DNA of 64,000 nt from NCBI GenBank assembly GCA_036266995.1, contig DATAWX010000224.1, positions 1 to 64,000 on the forward strand. Reading direction: 5' to 3'. A program made the translations under genes and the position numbers. A model generated the notes under the pieces. It saw only the letters and a program-made list of their open reading frames with translations. It was not told the DNA's origin and did not search any database. The DNA is from GCA-003244245 sp036266995. GTDB taxonomy: Bacteria; Actinomycetota; Actinomycetes; Mycobacteriales; Pseudonocardiaceae. Of this stretch, positions 60,501 to 64,000 are shown one piece after another; positions within the stretch are counted from its first letter, which is position 1; each line of letters opens with the position of its first letter.

Positions 60501-61337
60501 ATGGAGCAGGGCATCGAGTTCCTCAAGGGGCACGGGACGGAGAATGACTTCGTCCTGTTGCCCGACCCCACAGGCGCACTGGTCCTGACCCCATCTCGGG
60601 TGCGCGCACTGTGCGACCGACGCGGCGGGCTGGGTGCCGACGGGGTGCTGCGGGTGGTGCCAGGTGCGCTGGTGAGCGATGCGCCGCCGGGCACGTCACC
60701 GGACGACTGGTTCATGGACTACCGCAATGCCGACGGTTCCCTCGCCGAGCTCTGTGGAAACGGGGCCCGGGTCTTCGCCCATTACCTGACTGACGCTGGG
60801 TATGTTTCCGATCGCGAGTTCCGGATCGGCAGCAGGTCCGGCTCCCGCGCGGTGCGGTGCAATGAGAACGGCACGGTGACGGTCGAGATGGGTCAGGTGC
60901 AGAGAAACGGCGCGTCCACCGTGACCGTTGCGGGTGCGGCCTTCACCGGGCTCGTGGTGGATCTCGGCAATCCCCATCTGGCCTGCGTGACTGAGGTGGC
61001 GGTGGATCAGTTGGACCTCACCGTGCCCCCGGGGCACGATCCGGCAACCTTCCCGCACGGCGTCAACGTCGAGTTCATCAACGTGCTCTCAGCGGGGAAC
61101 CTCAGGATGCGAGTGCACGAGCGGGGGGTGGGCGAAACCCGCTCCTGTGGCACTGGCACGGTGGCTGCGCTCGCCGCGGCGCTGGATGCGGAAGACCAGG
61201 ACACCGGCGAGGCGGACGTGCAGGTGTCCGGGGGCCGGCTGCACGTCGAGATTACCGGGGACGGCAGTGCGCTGACCGGGCCCGCGGTGCTCGTCGCGCG
61301 CGGCTGGCTGGCTGCGGACTGGTGGTCGGTGCATTGA
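60501..61337 (+). CDS. dapF: Diaminopimelate epimerase
   Basis: A 278-residue cofactor-free epimerase converting LL- to meso-diaminopimelate for lysine and peptidoglycan. The catalytic cysteines lie in ELCGNGARVFAHYL and ETRSCGTGTVAALA; the N-terminal FLKGHGTENDFVLL is typical. It is co-oriented with miaA and hflX, as in mycobacteria (Rv2727c-Rv2725c). Confidence 0.94.
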   Translation: MEQGIEFLKGHGTENDFVLLPDPTGALVLTPSRVRALCDRRGGLGADGVLRVVPGALVSDAPPGTSPDDWFMDYRNADGSLAELCGNGARVFAHYLTDAGYVSDREFRIGSRSGSRAVRCNENGTVTVEMGQVQRNGASTVTVAGAAFTGLVVDLGNPHLACVTEVAVDQLDLTVPPGHDPATFPHGVNVEFINVLSAGNLRMRVHERGVGETRSCGTGTVAALAAALDAEDQDTGEADVQVSGGRLHVEITGDGSALTGPAVLVARGWLAADWWSVH

Positions 61338-61401
61338 TCGACTGGGTGCTCAACGGAATTCGGAAGCATGATCCGCCCAGACGTGTCACGATGAGCGGCG
61401 T

Positions 61402-62823
61402 ATGACAACCTCACCGATAGTTCCGTCCCGTGGTCCTGGCCCCACCTACCGAGGTGAGCTGGATCTCGAAGAGCGCTCCGCGCTGCGCCGCGTGCCCGGC
61501 CTGTCCACCGAGCTCGCGGATGTCACCGAAGTCGAGTACCGGCAGCTTCGCCTGGAGCGCGTGGTACTCGTCGGGGTATGGACCGACGACTCCGCGGCCC
61601 AGGCGGACGCGTCGATGGCTGAACTGGCCCGGCTCGCCGAGACTGCCGGGTCGCAGGTGCTCGAAGCCATGGTCCAGCGCCGCGACCGCCCCGATCCGGC
61701 GACCTACATCGGCTCCGGCAAGGTCCTCGAGCTGCGCGAGATCGTCCTGCGCACTGCCGCGGACACCGTGATCTGCGATGGCGAACTCAGCCCCGGCCAA
61801 CTGCGACAGCTGGAGGCCAAGCTCAAGGTCAAGGTCGTCGACCGGACTGCACTGATTCTGGATATCTTCGCCCAGCACGCCCGCTCCCGCGAAGGCAAGG
61901 CGCAGGTCGAGCTGGCCCAGTTGAGTTACTTCCTGCCGCGCCTTCGTGGCTGGGGTGAGTCGCTATCCCGGCAAGCCGGCGGCGCGGGCGGCGGTGCCGG
62001 CGGGGGAGTGGGCACGCGCGGGCCCGGGGAGACGAAGCTGGAGACCGATCGGCGGCGCATCCACCGTCGGCTGGCCAAACTGCGCCGCGAGATCGCCGCG
62101 ATGCGGACGATTCGCGACACCAAGCGGGCCCGCCGGCGCGCCAACGAGGTGCCCAACGTCGCCCTCGTCGGCTACACCAACGCGGGCAAGTCCAGCCTGC
62201 TCAATGTGATCACCGGGGCTGGAGTGCTGGTGCAGGACGCCCTGTTCGCCACCTTGGATCCCACGACTCGCCGGGCCACCACACCGCAGGGGCAGGAGTA
62301 CACGCTCACCGATACTGTCGGTTTTGTTCGCCACCTACCTCATCAGTTGGTGGAGGCATTTCGCTCCACGCTGGAGGAGACGGCCGACGCCGATCTGTTG
62401 GTGCATGTGGTCGACGGCGCCGATCCGATGCCTGAGCTGCAGGTAGAGGCGGTGCACGAAGTCCTCGCTGAGATCACCGAGGGGCGTCAAGCTCCGATGC
62501 CGCCCGAGTTGCTGGTGGTGAACAAGATCGACGACGCAGACCAGCTCGTGCTGTCTCGGCTGCGTCATGTGCTGCCGAACGCGTCATTCGTCTCCGCGCA
62601 CACCAGCGCCGGCATCGTCGGCTTGGTGCAGCGGATCTCCGACGGGTTGCCGCAACCGTACGTCGAGATCGACGCACGGTTGCCGTGGACCCAAGGCGCC
62701 TTGGTCGCCCGGGTGCATGCCGAGGGCGAGATGTTGGATACCGACCACACCGAAAGCGGCACTCGGCTGCGCGCACGGGTACGGCCCGACCTGGCCCGCG
62801 CGCTGACCGCGTATCTGGTCTAG
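61402..62823 (+). CDS. hflX: GTPase HflX
   Basis: A 473-residue ribosome-associated GTPase. The N-terminal HflX domain ends in the Gly-rich linker GGAGGGAGGGVGTRGPGETK, then come G1 GYTNAGKSSL, G3 DTVGFVRHLP and G4 VVNKIDDAD. It splits or rescues stalled ribosomes. It ends 19 bp before the 3' end of lexA, convergent. Confidence 0.94.
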   Translation: MTTSPIVPSRGPGPTYRGELDLEERSALRRVPGLSTELADVTEVEYRQLRLERVVLVGVWTDDSAAQADASMAELARLAETAGSQVLEAMVQRRDRPDPATYIGSGKVLELREIVLRTAADTVICDGELSPGQLRQLEAKLKVKVVDRTALILDIFAQHARSREGKAQVELAQLSYFLPRLRGWGESLSRQAGGAGGGAGGGVGTRGPGETKLETDRRRIHRRLAKLRREIAAMRTIRDTKRARRRANEVPNVALVGYTNAGKSSLLNVITGAGVLVQDALFATLDPTTRRATTPQGQEYTLTDTVGFVRHLPHQLVEAFRSTLEETADADLLVHVVDGADPMPELQVEAVHEVLAEITEGRQAPMPPELLVVNKIDDADQLVLSRLRHVLPNASFVSAHTSAGIVGLVQRISDGLPQPYVEIDARLPWTQGALVARVHAEGEMLDTDHTESGTRLRARVRPDLARALTAYLV

Positions 62824-62842
62824 CCCTGACACACCGCAAGGC

Positions 62843-63607
62843 TCACAGCCGTCGCAGCACCGTTACCACCCGGCCGAGGACGGTCGCTTCGTCGCCTGGG
62901 ATCGGCTGGTAGGCGGCGTTGTGGGGGAGCAGCCAGATGTGCCCGTCACGGTGCTTGAACGTCTTCACGGTCGCCTCACCGTCGATCATGGCTGCGACGA
63001 TGTCTCCGTTTTCAGCGCTGGGCTGCTGACGGACGACCACCCAGTCCCCGTCGGTGATCGCCGCGTCGATCATCGAGTCACCCACGACGCGGAGCAGGAA
63101 CAATGATCCCTCGCCGACGAGTTCCTTCGGTAGCGGGAAGACGTCTTCGACGGCCTGCTCGGCGAGCACCGGACCGCCGGCTGCGATCCGGCCGACCACG
63201 GGAACGAAAACGGGGCTGGGCCGATCAGGCTCCTCGCTCAGGGTCTCCGATACCTGGGGCGGACTGTCGGCGGGCCGGACACCGACCGCGCGTGGCCGGT
63301 TGGGGTCCCGGCGCAGATAACCCTTGCGTTCCAGGGCACGCAGCTGGTGTGCGACCGACGATGTCGACGTGAGCCCGACCGCCTCGCCGATCTCCCGCAC
63401 ACTCGGTGGGTAGCCGAATCGCTGCACCCACTCCCGGATCACCTCGAGGACCCGTCGCTGGCGCGGTGTGAGGCTGTCGTTGCCCGGGCTGTCGTCGAGG
63501 TCGGGGAAGACATGCACCTGCACGGCCGGGCTCGGTGGTGCGCCTCGATCCTGGGTCTGCGCTTCGGAACCGGCTACCGCCGGCTCGTCGTTCCGCTGTC
63601 GTCCCAA
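62843..63607 (-). CDS. lexA: SOS repressor LexA
   Basis: The N-terminal winged HTH (YPPSVREIGEAVGLTSTSS, HQLRALERKGYLRRDPNRPR) is followed by a S24 self-cleaving domain with cleavage site VVGRIAAGGPV, catalytic Ser in VVGDSMIDAA and Lys in EATVKTF. I prefer the TTG at 63607, because GAGGAG stands 7 nt upstream, over the GTG at 63676. SOS boxes at 63735 and 63815 show autoregulation together with control of the divergent gene. Confidence 0.93.
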   Translation of the reverse strand: MGRQRNDEPAVAGSEAQTQDRGAPPSPAVQVHVFPDLDDSPGNDSLTPRQRRVLEVIREWVQRFGYPPSVREIGEAVGLTSTSSVAHQLRALERKGYLRRDPNRPRAVGVRPADSPPQVSETLSEEPDRPSPVFVPVVGRIAAGGPVLAEQAVEDVFPLPKELVGEGSLFLLRVVGDSMIDAAITDGDWVVVRQQPSAENGDIVAAMIDGEATVKTFKHRDGHIWLLPHNAAYQPIPGDEATVLGRVVTVLRRL

Positions 63608-63734
63608 CGCTCTGCTCCTCGGGCTTGGAAAAGTTATGTCGCCGCCGTCAGACCCGCTACGGTCCACGGTCGGCACCGTCGGACCCCATCGACGTCCGTC
63701 GCGGTGCTGACGCTAGCCACCATCCGGTCAAAGA

Positions 63735-63750
63735 TCAAACATCTGTTCGA
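63735..63750. promoter_or_regulatory. LexA-binding SOS box of lexA
   Basis: TCAAACATCTGTTCGA differs from the consensus at one position. It lies 127 bp upstream of the preferred lexA start and fits autoregulation. Confidence 0.8.
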
Positions 63751-63814
63751 ACAACACGCCGGACGGTCACCGACTCTGTCAGGGTGCCGTGATAGACACC
63801 GCACAGCAGTTCGA

Positions 63815-63830
63815 TCGAACTCGCGTTCGA
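63815..63830. promoter_or_regulatory. LexA-binding SOS box of the divergent gene
   Basis: TCGAACTCGCGTTCGA is a perfect SOS box. It lies 24 bp before the ATG at 63855 of the divergent gene, so it should repress that gene directly. It may also help repress lexA. Confidence 0.85.
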
Positions 63831-63854
63831 TGGTACCCGCGATGAGGAGTCTCG

Positions 63855-64000
63855 ATGACGGCACCAGCTCGGATGAGTAGTCCGCCGGCGGCACGAAGTG
63901 TGACGGTCCTGCCTAGCAGCGCCAGGCCGGTCCGGCGGCTGGCGACGGTGACCCCGGCGCTGCCGGCACCTCCAGTGCCCATGCCACCGTTCACTCCCAC
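63855..64000 (+). CDS. Start of a gene divergent from lexA (partial), possibly Rv2719c-like
   Basis: GAGGAG lies 5 nt before the ATG, and the frame is open to the window end: TAPARMSSPPAARSVTVLPS and a proline-rich stretch. Mycobacteria encode the LysM cell-wall protein Rv2719c, an SOS-induced division inhibitor, divergently from lexA; the position and the SOS box suggest the same here. No LysM domain is visible in the 48 codons present. Confidence 0.6.
   Translation, partial: MTAPARMSSPPAARSVTVLPSSARPVRRLATVTPALPAPPVPMPPFTP

Noticed and set aside
63779..64000. Minus-strand frame at the window end
   Set aside because: It runs through both the SOS box and the ribosome binding site of the + strand gene at 63855, which has the better start signals.

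Overview
The window is high-GC actinobacterial chromosome. The best guess is Pseudonocardiales or a close relative. Supporting marks are SOS boxes of the mycobacterial type TCGAAC-N4-GTTCGA, a NamH-like muramic acid hydroxylase, an MptB-like mannosyltransferase, an EphD-like hydrolase/reductase fusion, a mycobacterial Sdh1-type succinate dehydrogenase, and the order recA-recX ... gluABCD-miaB-(Rv2732c-like)-DUF349-miaA-dapF-hflX-lexA. Genes are dense on both strands, with many 4-bp ATGA overlaps and frequent GTG or TTG starts. I saw no rRNA, CRISPR array, intact IS element or convincing tRNA.

Left part (1-10.2 kb). A trypsin-NACHT NTPase and its small Trypco1 partner form a conflict-system pair at the edge. 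Decayed thiolase and HNH fragments follow, then a nucleoside-kinase-like gene, hemC and an FKBP isomerase. Next is a TetR-controlled block of M24 peptidase, EphD-like fusion, diiron-like 'metal-dependent hydrolase' and flavin/2Fe-2S reductase. Two tandem copies of the same palindrome lie in front of it.

10-21.6 kb is an accessory patchwork: two methyltransferases, a VC0807-family membrane protein, an atypical glutamyl-tRNA synthetase, a phage-like glycosyltransferase, a PEP-utilising enzyme with rifampin-phosphotransferase architecture, an MBL protein, a clipped SRPBCC protein, and an amidohydrolase with a frameshifted amino acid permease.

21.6-32.1 kb holds a GGPP synthase-crtI-mptB-crtB operon and metF, in an order close to mycobacterial Rv2170-Rv2174. 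An AT-richer insertion encodes an XRE-type protein and a membrane SH3-like protein. A GNAT gene and an SOS-boxed HEPN gene follow.

32.1-42.4 kb: lhr helicase, a 27-bp perfect inverted repeat, a decayed methyltransferase, a leucine/valine dehydrogenase, namH, DUF3046, recA and recX.

42.3-52.8 kb is a second accessory block between recX and the glutamate transporter: LysR regulator, Sdh1 operon, two MntP-like pumps, a membrane-anchored solute-binding protein, a phospholipase D-like protein and a frameshifted XRE regulator.

52.7-64 kb is conserved core: gluABCD, miaB, an Rv2732c-like membrane protein, DUF349, miaA, dapF, hflX, lexA, and the start of a divergent gene. The lexA intergenic region carries two SOS boxes. 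SOS boxes at recA, lexA, the gene divergent from lexA and the HEPN gene tie these loci into one damage response.
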